A stretch of 64,000 nucleotides of DNA from Spongiibacter nanhainus (GCF_016132545.1 NZ_CP066167.1:372001-436000); one strand, 5' to 3'. Counted from the first letter of the stretch, positions 43,392-52,589 are shown. Numbers and translations: made by a program. Notes: a model not told the origin generated them from the letters alone.

Positions 43392-45221
43392 TTAGTAAGT
43401 AAGTATGACATTCAGCAGTACCGATCGCTGGCGCTCGTCGCCAAACAGATTTTTATAGCCCTCACCCGGCAGTAGCTCGGCATAGGACAGGCGCATCACG
43501 ATGTTCTGGCTCATCAAGGGGCGATAGATCAGCGCCAGTGACAGGTCTTGGCCAATGTCTTTGTCGATGTTGGCCTGCTGCCGGGCGACCTCCAATACTT
43601 CGGTGGTCTGAAACCAGAGCTGATTGGCGTTCAGGCTCAATCTAAGCTCCGGCAGCAGGTCAAAGTCGGCACCGACACCGGCCAGCATCACGCCGGGATT
43701 GGTAAAGTTGGATTGGCCGTGTTCCCGGGAGGCCCGCAGGGAATTGAGCACCCCACTGCGCGACGACAGTGCCACCTTGCCACCGCCGACAAGGGGCACC
43801 GCCTGGCGAATCCAGTAGCTGGTGTCAGCGCCGGCAAACAGGGGGTTTTCCACCACCGCGTCAAAGCCGGTTTCCCGGTCGTCAAAGGGATCGTCGTCGC
43901 CGGAACCGTAGAGCAAGGACGCCCGCCAGCGTATCCAGCTTTGATCAATGGAGAGTTCCAGGGCGGCGAAGAAGGCGCTGATGTCGCTGTCTCTGCCGGT
44001 AAAGGGGGCACTGTCCTGCCGGCCAATGGCGTAGTAACTGGCGCTGCTGATATTCAGGCGGCCAAAATGCCCATCGCTGTTGTAACCGAGATACAGCACG
44101 TCGTACTGCCGGGGCCGTTCGACCCCCAGGGATGCCGGGCGTTGAATCAAACCGTTGTGGTCGAAAAAGAACGCGTCTTCGCGGTTGCGGTTGTAGAGCA
44201 GGGTGAACTGGCTGGTATGGCCCAGGGCCAGCAGGTCCTGCCAGTATAGGTTGGCGACAAATACATCGTCGTTGCGGGGGGATTCGCCGAGATCGTTGAG
44301 GCCACTGTTAGTGTCTTTTTCCAGGCGGCGAAACCAGGCCAGGTTGTACTGAAAAATATTGTTATTGCGGGTGCCAAACAACCTCACCCCCAGCTGATTT
44401 TCCTGAAACAAAAAGCCCCGGAAGTCGGCGGTAAAGGGTTGGATACCAACGCGGAGGCTGTCGAAATCGTAGTGCTCAGAGACGTTGCGCAAGTGCACGT
44501 CGACGAAGGCGGCCTGCAGGCCGACAAAATCCTGATAGCGGCTGTCTCCATCGTTGGGGTTGACGTCTACGGTGAGGATTTCCTCGACGTCGGTATCGTT
44601 GTAGTTAAATACCGGGGTGAGGCGAAACTCGTAGTCGGGTGGCCGGAACACCGTGTCGCCCTTAAGGTAGATCAACTCCAGAGCGAGGTTCTGCAGCAAT
44701 TGGGTTTGCCGCCGGCCGCCCAACAGGTCCAGGTCAGCGCTGCTGCCACTGCTCTGAATGCCGACCGGGGTGGGGACGTCGCGGTATTCAAAAACGCTGT
44801 CTGAAATCGCCGTTAGACTGAAAAACCAGTCGTCGTAGAGCGGAGTGTCACCTTTGAGGATATTGCGGTTGTAGGGATCGTACCAGCGCTGCTGGTAGCC
44901 GAGGCTGTCGACGATGCGCCAGCGATCGGGCAAGGCCTGTGCCGGCGAAAAATCGGTCGCTGCTGGGCGAGGGATAGGGCGGAAGGTTCCGGTCTCGCCG
45001 TCCCGGCCGCAGGCGGGATCGATCCCCGGTACTCGCCGTCCAGGTCGGGGGTGCTCCGGCGGAAGAGGTCGGCAATTTTCCTGCTCGATGTCTTTGTGGT
45101 TGTCGCGGTTCGACTCGGCGATAGCGTTAGATAGTGGAAGTGTAAGCAAGCAGGCCGCCAGCAGTGACAGCGCTGCGGGTCGCCACGGTGTTTTATTTTC
45201 CGGCGCAGGCATCTTGTTCAT
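43392..45221 (-). CDS. Outer-membrane beta-barrel protein of the multiheme cluster
   Basis: A 609-residue protein with a signal peptide (WRPAALSLLAACLLTLPLSNAIAE) and a long region of alternating beta strands, many with aromatic belts (DDWFFSLTAISDSVFEYRD, YEFRLTPVFNYND, DVLYLGYNSDGHFGRLNISSASYY), ending SVLLNVILTY with a terminal aromatic as expected for outer-membrane barrels. No heme motif. Its place between cytochrome genes suggests a porin that holds or passes the multiheme protein, comparable in role to MtrB, but I see no MtrB-specific CXXC motif. The start is ATG 45221 or 45212, both inside the upstream gene's 3' end. Confidence 0.8.
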   Translation of the reverse strand: MNKMPAPENKTPWRPAALSLLAACLLTLPLSNAIAESNRDNHKDIEQENCRPLPPEHPRPGRRVPGIDPACGRDGETGTFRPIPRPAATDFSPAQALPDRWRIVDSLGYQQRWYDPYNRNILKGDTPLYDDWFFSLTAISDSVFEYRDVPTPVGIQSSGSSADLDLLGGRRQTQLLQNLALELIYLKGDTVFRPPDYEFRLTPVFNYNDTDVEEILTVDVNPNDGDSRYQDFVGLQAAFVDVHLRNVSEHYDFDSLRVGIQPFTADFRGFLFQENQLGVRLFGTRNNNIFQYNLAWFRRLEKDTNSGLNDLGESPRNDDVFVANLYWQDLLALGHTSQFTLLYNRNREDAFFFDHNGLIQRPASLGVERPRQYDVLYLGYNSDGHFGRLNISSASYYAIGRQDSAPFTGRDSDISAFFAALELSIDQSWIRWRASLLYGSGDDDPFDDRETGFDAVVENPLFAGADTSYWIRQAVPLVGGGKVALSSRSGVLNSLRASREHGQSNFTNPGVMLAGVGADFDLLPELRLSLNANQLWFQTTEVLEVARQQANIDKDIGQDLSLALIYRPLMSQNIVMRLSYAELLPGEGYKNLFGDERQRSVLLNVILTY

Positions 45222-47199
45222 CGCTGTCGAGAAAGGGAGATTGTGGGCAGTTGATGTAGCGCAGGCGTTGGCCACCGGGTGTCAGGGTGTCGGCGCGGAT
45301 AGCCTGTGGGGCATTGTTAACCGTGCCCAGTAGCTCGCCGGCGTTGTGTACCCCCAGAAAGGCGATCATGTCGTCCTGGTCGACGCCATCACCCGAGACC
45401 CCAATACCGCCCACCAGCTGGTTGCCCCGGTAAATCGGTACGCTACCGGGGAAAATTTGTATGCCGTTGGCAACCCGGGGGGCGGCGTTGCTACTCGTGC
45501 CGCCAAAGGGGACGCCAACACAGTTTTTGGCCACATCCGTGGCGTTCACCCCCAACAAGTAGAGCAAGTGGCTGACCAGCGCATTCATGCTGAGGTCCAA
45601 TTGCAGCCCGGTGGAAAAGGGGCTCCATTCCCCGGCGGGTTTACTCAGCGGTCCGGGGCCACTGGCGTCCCGACCATCGGGAAAAAACGGCCGGGACAGA
45701 TTGCCGCCAGAGCGGTCGGCAAAGGCGATGCCGTTGCGCAGGGCGTTGGCGTCGCCGGTGAGCTGAATAACACTGTTGACGTAGTCGGCCAGTACCACCT
45801 GACTACTGGGCATTAGCGAGGCGGTCAGGTATTGGGTATTGGGCTGATTGTCGATGAAGTCGGCGGCATCGGTAGAGGAAAACAACACCGCAGTGCGGGC
45901 TTTTTGCAGCGACACATCGGCGCCAAATACCGGTGCATCCCGGGTGCGAGCGATGCCCAAAATGCTGCCGTCGGTATCCACAACGCTGATGGTGACCCGG
46001 GCCTGGGAACCCAGCGGGCGCCTTATCTGGGCCCGGGCGCGGTTGGCGATGGCCAGGGCCTGGTCGAGAAGGGTTTGCACCTCGCTGGCGCTTAGGGCGC
46101 TGCCGGCCTGGGGCGGAAAACGCAACTGATCGTTCTGATCGACAAACACAAAGGCATCCCGCCCTGGAAAATGCTGGCCCGCATCCGGGCGAATCCCAGA
46201 CCCGGGCTGACCAAAGGCCTGGCCGCTGCGGAAGCCGTCGGCGGCATTGTAGTAGTCAGTGACGCTGAGCAGGTTGCCATCGACCCCAAGCATCAGGGCC
46301 GGCGGATTCTGTGCGCTGGGGCTGATGGCGTTGTAGCGGGCATCGCTGTAGCGCAGGGTTTTGCCGTCAATGGTAATGCGGTCTGCCTGACGCTGAGCCG
46401 GTGGCGCAAAACCAAAACTGCCGGCCAGTGCGATCAGTTCATCGCTGTCGCGATCCGTGTCGGTGATCGTGCGATCCAGGCCGTAGACGAAGTCATCGGC
46501 AATGACGCCAATGCCGCCGACTGGCGTACCGTTTTTATAAAGAGGGAAGCCGCCGGGATCAGCGGATAGGCCTAGTGGCGAGCGCTTGGGGCCGATCTCC
46601 AGCAATGGATTGCTGGCGTCCAGCATAAAGTCGGAGCAGGGTAGTTGGCTAAACTGCACGCCGAACAGCGGGCCGGATGGCTGGTTGCGCTCGCCGGGGT
46701 TAAAGTGATCCTGCACGATCTGACCGGCGACCCGGGTACTGAAGGCGTTGCCCTCACTGGAGAGGTAGGCGCCGGTTATGGCTTTGGCGATGGCGGCCAG
46801 AGCGTCCGAGCCCAGAGTGGCGGTCACTGGTAATTGCAGTTGTTCCAGGCCGCCAGTGATAGGGCCATTGGCAGCCTGAGAATCGATGGTGACCACGCGG
46901 TCGCCGTTGGCCAGCACATTGGCCATGCGAAATACTGCCAGCACATTCCCCACGCGGTCGACAACCGCTATGGTCGCTGAGGTGTTGAGTGCCTGCGCCT
47001 GAGCAACGGCTTGGCTCACCACCTGCTCCACCTCGCTGCTGCTGAGAAAGCTGTTGGCGTCGGCGCAGCTGCCGCTGCAGTTGGTATTGGCATTGCTGCC
47101 CCGGGCGGCCGTAAAACGGTCGCTGCTGCCTCCGCCGCAGGCAACCAGCAATAGCGCGTGGGCGATGACCATTAACACTGCTGCCCTGCGCCGCCTCAT
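45193..47199 (-). CDS. Lipoprotein with two GlcG/HbpS-type domains
   Basis: A 668-residue lipoprotein (lipobox LLVAC, followed by Gly-rich residues). It has two copies of a GlcG/HbpS-like domain: the first near residues 50-350 (VEQVVSQAVAQAQALNTSATIAVVDRVGNVLAVFRMAN ... GGIGVIADDFVYG) and the second near residues 380-640 (VQTLLDQALAIANRARA ... ARVTISVVDTDGSILGIARTRDAP ... GGIGVSGDGVDQDDMIA), each cited by its VVD-x-x-G-x-x-L core. HbpS binds heme and senses redox stress, so a heme-related or redox role would fit the operon. Start ATG 47199 overlaps the FHA-cytochrome stop as ATGA. Confidence 0.85.
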   Translation of the reverse strand: MRRRRAAVLMVIAHALLLVACGGGSSDRFTAARGSNANTNCSGSCADANSFLSSSEVEQVVSQAVAQAQALNTSATIAVVDRVGNVLAVFRMANVLANGDRVVTIDSQAANGPITGGLEQLQLPVTATLGSDALAAIAKAITGAYLSSEGNAFSTRVAGQIVQDHFNPGERNQPSGPLFGVQFSQLPCSDFMLDASNPLLEIGPKRSPLGLSADPGGFPLYKNGTPVGGIGVIADDFVYGLDRTITDTDRDSDELIALAGSFGFAPPAQRQADRITIDGKTLRYSDARYNAISPSAQNPPALMLGVDGNLLSVTDYYNAADGFRSGQAFGQPGSGIRPDAGQHFPGRDAFVFVDQNDQLRFPPQAGSALSASEVQTLLDQALAIANRARAQIRRPLGSQARVTISVVDTDGSILGIARTRDAPVFGADVSLQKARTAVLFSSTDAADFIDNQPNTQYLTASLMPSSQVVLADYVNSVIQLTGDANALRNGIAFADRSGGNLSRPFFPDGRDASGPGPLSKPAGEWSPFSTGLQLDLSMNALVSHLLYLLGVNATDVAKNCVGVPFGGTSSNAAPRVANGIQIFPGSVPIYRGNQLVGGIGVSGDGVDQDDMIAFLGVHNAGELLGTVNNAPQAIRADTLTPGGQRLRYINCPQSPFLDSDEQDACAGK

Positions 47200-48950
47200 G
47201 GTGCGCCCTCCCCCGGCGTCAGTGGAGGGTGGGATTGCGGCAGGCCGCTTGCCATCGCCGGCATACCATCGCGGTGAAAGGCGTGACAGTCCACGCACTG
47301 CAGACTGCGCTGACTGTGTTGCTCGCTGCCGTGGCAACTGACGCAGGTATCAAGCTTGGGCATAAGGATATCGCTGGCGTGTTCCGATGTGTCGGCCTGG
47401 TGGCATGACAGACAGGCTCCATCGGTGCCCTCCGGGCCCAACACGTGGGGGCGGTGGTCGAAGCGTGAACTGATAAACCAGTCTTGCACCAATCGCACCG
47501 GTTTCACCTGCCAGCGCCTTGGCGTCTGCCCGTCGACTTTGGACACCTGGTGGCAGTTGATGCAGCCGGTTTTGTTAAACAACTGTTCCGCCTCCCAGTC
47601 GGCCAGGCGTTGACCACACTCCAAGGTGTTTAAACCCTCGCAGCGCTGTTTCATCTCCCAGTTGGGGACCCAGCGCTCGGCGGGTTCTGAATCGCTGTTG
47701 CGCATCTTTACGGCGGCGCTTATGAAAAATTCTTCCAGGTAGTAGTAGAGCTCATCGCCATCGGTATGGGGCAGCTCCCGACGCGGTTGCTGATCGTTAA
47801 AGTCCAGGCTGTGGCAGCGTTGGCAGCTGGACTCCATGGTGATCGGCTGAAAATGTTCGCCGTCGGGAGCCAGGGTGTGGCAATCGGCGCATTGTAAATT
47901 ACGCTCGCCGCCGCCTGCGCCGCTAACCTTGATTTCGTTTCCCGCCAAATGCAGCTGGTGTGAAAATTTGAGGTTGGAGTGTTCCCGGGTTTCGGGCCGA
48001 TCCAGGCTTTTTGCTACTCGCTGCCATACAAGCTCATCGCCGCCTTGTTGCAGTTGCAGCAGGGCCACTTTAAAACCTGGGTGAGTTTTTTCGCTGAAGG
48101 CGGTGGCAGCGGCGATGGTGTCAGATTGGCCGATATTGCCGGCGGAGCGCTGCAGCGATTGGGCGTGGCAGTTGATGCACAGGGCGTTGTCACTGACGAT
48201 CAGCATCGACGGCTCGTTGTGTTCCTTGTGGCAATTTGTGCACTGCTCGGCGTTGTCAGTTACGCCCGGGTGTGGAGCAATGAAGTGAGCAGTGGTGTGT
48301 TGGTGGCAGGCACTGCACTCGGCGTTGCCGACCTGCTTGAAGGGCGTGCTGTGGCAGCTCTGACAGTTGTCCGCCACACCAGGCACATGGTGTGGGTCCG
48401 ACAGGGGGCCGGATAACCACAAGTGATCGCTGGGAGTCGGCAAGGATTGTGTTTTGGCAGCAAACTCCGGCTGGAAATAGCCCGCCAGTGGAATTGCCAG
48501 TCCCGCCACAATGATCAGCAGGGCGCTGATATAACTCAGTGCCCGGCCAGAGGGAAGCTTTAAACGCAGTGCCTCGGCATAGCGGTGGCGGATGTCGGGT
48601 TTGGCATCGTCGTCTACACGCAACTCCAAAGCGGCGTCAAAACCCGGTGGTACCTCGATTAGTTCGATGCGGTGGGGACCCAGGCGCACGGAATCGCCGG
48701 GCTCCAACTCTATATTGTCTAGCCGGCCCGCGTCCGTCTCCAGAGCATGCTCGCCCAGCGCCCTCAGTGTTATATGGCCAGAGGGCTCGAGCTGCAATGT
48801 AGCGTGCCGGGGGGCAACATCGTCGCCGAATAGCTGCAGATCGCTGTGACTGTCGCTACCCAGCGTCAGGGTGTCGCTGTGAAATTCACTGTCGCGCTGG
48901 TCGAGGATCGCACCGTTTTTAAGCCGGGTTTTTCTAATCAGTATCGCCAT
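47196..48950 (-). CDS. FHA domain - membrane helix - decaheme cytochrome fusion
   Basis: A 584-residue protein with three parts. Residues 1-105 form an FHA domain (LTLGSDSHSDLQLFGDDVAPRHATLQLE), without a signal peptide, so in the cytoplasm. Residues 138-158 are a single membrane helix (LSYISALLIIVAGLAIPLAGY). Residues from about 196 hold ten CXXCH motifs: CQSCH, CSACH, CTNCH, CINCH, CADCH, CQRCH, CINCH, CLSCH, CVSCH, CVDCH, all necessarily periplasmic since heme is attached there. The protein thus joins phosphothreonine reading inside to electron transfer outside. The FHA domain keeps the R-H of the ligand site but departs from the consensus after it. I know no named family of this layout. 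Confidence 0.9.
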   Translation of the reverse strand: MAILIRKTRLKNGAILDQRDSEFHSDTLTLGSDSHSDLQLFGDDVAPRHATLQLEPSGHITLRALGEHALETDAGRLDNIELEPGDSVRLGPHRIELIEVPPGFDAALELRVDDDAKPDIRHRYAEALRLKLPSGRALSYISALLIIVAGLAIPLAGYFQPEFAAKTQSLPTPSDHLWLSGPLSDPHHVPGVADNCQSCHSTPFKQVGNAECSACHQHTTAHFIAPHPGVTDNAEQCTNCHKEHNEPSMLIVSDNALCINCHAQSLQRSAGNIGQSDTIAAATAFSEKTHPGFKVALLQLQQGGDELVWQRVAKSLDRPETREHSNLKFSHQLHLAGNEIKVSGAGGGERNLQCADCHTLAPDGEHFQPITMESSCQRCHSLDFNDQQPRRELPHTDGDELYYYLEEFFISAAVKMRNSDSEPAERWVPNWEMKQRCEGLNTLECGQRLADWEAEQLFNKTGCINCHQVSKVDGQTPRRWQVKPVRLVQDWFISSRFDHRPHVLGPEGTDGACLSCHQADTSEHASDILMPKLDTCVSCHGSEQHSQRSLQCVDCHAFHRDGMPAMASGLPQSHPPLTPGEGAP

Positions 48951-48954
48951 GCGC

Positions 48955-49833
48955 TCACCAGTAGAAAAACACGGTAAAGATATGTACCAGCAGTGCTGCT
49001 AACAGTGCCACTGTGGCGGGAATGTGAATGCTTAGCCAGAGTTTGAGGCGCAATTGCAGACTGATCTCGCGGCGTAGACGGCACAGCAACTCGCGACGGC
49101 GGACCACGATAGCCAGCAGTTGCTGCAGGCGTTGGGCTTCGCCCGCTTTACTGCTGCGGGTGAGGCTATCGGCGATATAATTGGCAACGGCATCTTGATT
49201 GCGGTTATCCGACATGCGCTCGCCCCGGTCTGTGGGTAGCAAAACGGTGGATCTGTCCCGCTGGAGCAACTGATCCCAAAAGCCCCCGCCCAGGGCGCTG
49301 CGCTCAATGCAACTGGTGATTACGGCGTCGACACCCGGGTCGCACTGGGCGCCCAGTGCAAGTGCTTTCTCATCGGCGGCGGCGAGATCGGCAAGCCGCT
49401 CATCGAAAGATTGATTGGCGCGGTTTTCGACCATTGCGCGGGGGTGGCGCAGGTAAGCATATAGGCCGTAAAAACCGCTGAGTACCACCAGGCACATCAG
49501 TGCCCAAGCCAGGGTATGTACGTTGACACCAAACTGAAAGGCGCCGTGCAGTGTTGCGATCAGTGGTACCACGATGCCCAAATAAATGTGCGCCGACGTC
49601 CAGCCCTGTAGCGAGCCCAAGTTGCTTTGGTAGCGGCGTTTACGAATGCCCAGCCAGCTTAGCCATAGAATCATCGTCAGTGCGATGCTACCCAATACAT
49701 AGCCCTGCCAGCTGCCACCATTGGGCGGAAGCGTGGGGCGCTGGCTGAGGTAAAGCAAAACAGAAACCAGTAGCAGCCCCAGCGCCAGCCAGAGATAACG
49801 CTTGCCGCGATAATTGAGGACGTTGCTATACAT
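48955..49833 (-). CDS. Membrane cytochrome b-like protein
   Basis: A 292-residue protein with about five membrane helices: WLALGLLLVSVLLYLS, YVLGSIALTMILWLSWLGI, HIYLGIVVPLIATLHGAF, TLAWALMCLVVLSGFYGLYAYL, and at the C-terminus IHIPATVALLAALLVHIFTVFFYW. Histidines occur in the right places in helices (SAHIYLG, ATLHGA, SIHIPA, LVHIFT), as in diheme cytochrome b. A 100-residue cytoplasmic insert lies before the last helix. It probably takes electrons from the adjacent flavo-iron-sulfur protein and hands them to periplasmic hemes, a quinone-linked step being likely. Gaps to neighbours are 4 and 12 bases. Confidence 0.75.
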   Translation of the reverse strand: MYSNVLNYRGKRYLWLALGLLLVSVLLYLSQRPTLPPNGGSWQGYVLGSIALTMILWLSWLGIRKRRYQSNLGSLQGWTSAHIYLGIVVPLIATLHGAFQFGVNVHTLAWALMCLVVLSGFYGLYAYLRHPRAMVENRANQSFDERLADLAAADEKALALGAQCDPGVDAVITSCIERSALGGGFWDQLLQRDRSTVLLPTDRGERMSDNRNQDAVANYIADSLTRSSKAGEAQRLQQLLAIVVRRRELLCRLRREISLQLRLKLWLSIHIPATVALLAALLVHIFTVFFYW

Positions 49834-49845
49834 GCGCCATGGCCC

Positions 49846-52452
49846 TCAGTCGTGTCCCAGCAATTCGACAAATTGCGGCGGTGCAATGCGTTGTGCCGCG
49901 CCGGTCGGGCAGGATTGCACGCAGGCCGGACCACTGGTTCGCCCGGCACAGGCATCGCACTTGACCGCTTTTTTCATCGCGTCGCCATCGCTTGCCTTTG
50001 CACCACTGCCATCGTCACCGGGCCCAGGGCCCCGGCCAGTGAATAACCAGGACAACAAGCTCGGCTTCGGATCAGCTGGATAACTCATCTTGATGACGTC
50101 GTAGGGGCAGTTAGTCTCGCAGTTACCGCAGCCGATGCAGCTGTCGTCGATCGTCACCTCGCCGCTGTTCTGGCGGTGTATGGCGTTGGGCGGACACTCC
50201 TTCATGCAATGCGGTTGCTCACAGTGACGGCAAGCGATAGGAAGGTTGATATTGGCGAAGCGGGCGCCAGATTTGCGATTCAGGCGGGACAGGCCACCGT
50301 GGGTTTCGGCGCAGGCGATCTCGCAGTTGTCGCAGCCAATACAGAGATTCTCGTCGATGACCAGAACATTGGTTGCCTCCCCGGCGCCGCGGTCCAGCAA
50401 AAACGAGATCACTGAGGCGTTTTCCGGCATGGCGGCCAGGTCGTGGGTTGCGCGAAGCTGGCTGGCGGTGAGGGCTTGTAGCCGGGTAACCGCGCTGGGA
50501 GATTTTTGCAACAGCGCGAGAAATGTCGCCTGGTGAATCTCGATTAGCTCGGTGCGCGCCGCGGCGACGGCAGATTCATGGCGCAGGCGATCTCCCATCA
50601 GTGCCATCTGTCCGACGATCTGCCCGGAGTGATACTGCCCCACCGCAAGCTGCCTACCATTACTGCTACGGGTGAGGGCGACCGTGCCACTGCGAATCAG
50701 GAACAATCGGTCATCGTGCTCGCCCTCGCGGTAGATGGTGTCGCCGCGGTTGTAGTTAGAGTTTTTGACCGACATCGCGATTTCCCGAAGCTCGCTGTAG
50801 CTGACTTCAGGAGCAAAGCACTGTTGCAGGGCTCGCTGCACAAATACCGCTTCGATGCCTTCGCTGACCTCCGCATTGCTGGCCATCAATTTAAGCATGG
50901 TGCGGCGGGGCGTCTCGATCAGCACCGTATCGGGGTCGAGACTGGCGTGGCCGCTTCGCGGCCGTCCGGAAAGCAGGCTAAGCTCACCAAAAAATTGTCC
51001 GGGGCCGAGGGTGGTGCTTGGGCCGTCCTCGCTAGTGAGGGTAACGCTGCCCTCCACAATGGTATAAAAGCTGTTGCTGTAGTCGCCGTCCCGATACAGG
51101 GCATCGCCATCGCGCCGGAGTTGGGTGACGACCGGCGGGCTCAAGGGGGGGAGCTCCTGGGACGCCTGTCCAGCATCCCGGCGTTGTTGTTGTAGCCTCT
51201 CCCGCGCTGCCTCGATGTCGGCAATACGCTGGGCGCGCAATGTGTCGGCTTCCCGCTCTAGGGCCTGATAGTCCGACACATCGCCGACGCCATAAATAAT
51301 CTCGCTTTCCATAATCAGCTCGCGAAAGGCCAGAGCGTTAAGGCGGGCAAACATGGGAATGCGCTGCTGGTAAAGGGTGAGAATATCATCGACGTCGGCA
51401 CTGTAAGGCAGCAGAGCAAATTTCAGTGCCAGCAGAGGATGATCAACCGGTTTGACATCCTCGCCATGGATAAAATGGATGACGTCCCGCCCCTGATTCA
51501 TGTCCTGCTTGATCAGCGGGTAGCCCGCCAGCGCACCAACGACATACAGCCCGGGAATATTGGACTGATACTGGCGGTCCAGCTCGGGGAGGGCGTCGGG
51601 CTTATCGTTGGGTAATTGGATCTTGCAAGTGTCGAGAAAGCCGCGCGGCGGAATCGAGCCGAGCCGGGCAATTACCCGATCACAGCAGAGGGTCTCATCA
51701 CCGTGGGGCGTGCTCAGGGTGATACTGCCTCGCTGGCCATCGCGGGGCAGAGACAGGGTTTTCACTTCCGACTCATAGCGGCATGAAAATGCGATACGAC
51801 GATCGTTGATTGCCGCCAGGACCGCGTCGAGGTTACCGGGTTTGGCCCGGGAGAATTCCTTTTTGCGGTTAACGATGGTGACCCGGTTGTACTGGGCCAG
51901 GGCGAGTGCATTCTCAATGGCGGCATCGCCAGCCCCAACAACGACGATATCCTCGTCGCGAAATGCCTCCGGGTCGTCTAGCTGGTACTGGACAAAGTCC
52001 GAGTTGTCACCGTCGACCCCGAGGCGGCGGGGGTTGCCCTGGGTGCCTATAGCCAACACAACAAAATCTGCAGAAATTGTGCTGCCATCACCACAGCTAA
52101 GTTGAAAATCGCCCTGCTCGCCACTAATGCTGGTGACTTCTGTGTTGTAACGGATATTGATACCGATATCGTCGATGCCCTTGGCCCAGGTTTCCAGCAC
52201 CGACTCGCGTTTGCCCGCCGCAAATTGCAGAGGGCTGCGCAGATCCAGATAGCCCGGCTCGTCCATGACGTGCTTGCCTTTCTGGTAGCGCTGGATGGTG
52301 TTGGCGTGGGCGGGGGACGCCTCGAGAAGGATGTGCCCGGGTTTCACTGACGTAGCTGTAGCGTCGGCGCGCTCTTTAAGCGCTGCCTCGGCAGCCGCGC
52401 TCAGCCCCGCTGGGCCAGCGCCAATGATGGCAATACGATAGTGCTCCTTCAC
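49846..52452 (-). CDS. FAD/NAD oxidoreductase fused to two cNMP domains and a polyferredoxin
   Basis: An 868-residue cytoplasmic protein. Residues 1-330 form a thioredoxin-reductase-like fold with FAD loop IIGAGPAGLSAA, a second loop VVVGAGDAAIENA and IPGLYVVGALAGYPLI; no redox-active CXXC is seen. Two cyclic-nucleotide-binding domains follow (GPGQFFGELSLLSGRPRSGHASL; GQIVGQMALMGDRLRHESAVA). The last 180 residues have four cysteine clusters for 4Fe-4S centres (CIGCDNCEIAC, CRHCEQPHCMKECP, CIGCGNCETNCP, CDACAGRTSGPACVQSCP). The start is GTG 52452 with GGGAG upstream. It leads the reverse operon and is the likely electron input, gated by a nucleotide signal. Confidence 0.92.
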   Translation of the reverse strand: MKEHYRIAIIGAGPAGLSAAAEAALKERADATATSVKPGHILLEASPAHANTIQRYQKGKHVMDEPGYLDLRSPLQFAAGKRESVLETWAKGIDDIGINIRYNTEVTSISGEQGDFQLSCGDGSTISADFVVLAIGTQGNPRRLGVDGDNSDFVQYQLDDPEAFRDEDIVVVGAGDAAIENALALAQYNRVTIVNRKKEFSRAKPGNLDAVLAAINDRRIAFSCRYESEVKTLSLPRDGQRGSITLSTPHGDETLCCDRVIARLGSIPPRGFLDTCKIQLPNDKPDALPELDRQYQSNIPGLYVVGALAGYPLIKQDMNQGRDVIHFIHGEDVKPVDHPLLALKFALLPYSADVDDILTLYQQRIPMFARLNALAFRELIMESEIIYGVGDVSDYQALEREADTLRAQRIADIEAARERLQQQRRDAGQASQELPPLSPPVVTQLRRDGDALYRDGDYSNSFYTIVEGSVTLTSEDGPSTTLGPGQFFGELSLLSGRPRSGHASLDPDTVLIETPRRTMLKLMASNAEVSEGIEAVFVQRALQQCFAPEVSYSELREIAMSVKNSNYNRGDTIYREGEHDDRLFLIRSGTVALTRSSNGRQLAVGQYHSGQIVGQMALMGDRLRHESAVAAARTELIEIHQATFLALLQKSPSAVTRLQALTASQLRATHDLAAMPENASVISFLLDRGAGEATNVLVIDENLCIGCDNCEIACAETHGGLSRLNRKSGARFANINLPIACRHCEQPHCMKECPPNAIHRQNSGEVTIDDSCIGCGNCETNCPYDVIKMSYPADPKPSLLSWLFTGRGPGPGDDGSGAKASDGDAMKKAVKCDACAGRTSGPACVQSCPTGAAQRIAPPQFVELLGHD

Positions 52453-52589
52453 GCCAGCTCCCTGTTCAGCTTGTGGACGATGCTGTTGGGGTTTCGTTAT
52501 GTCGTTCTATATGTGCTGTCGCGCAAATTTGTTCTGTTGTGCTCTGTTCGAATCGCGCGAAAAGCGAACCCTCGACCTTGCAAAGTAGA

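Noticed and set aside
43392-45221. MtrB of an Mtr-type conduit
   Set aside because: Barrel and location fit, but the MtrB CXXC motif is missing and no MtrA-like small decaheme precedes it; left as an unnamed barrel.
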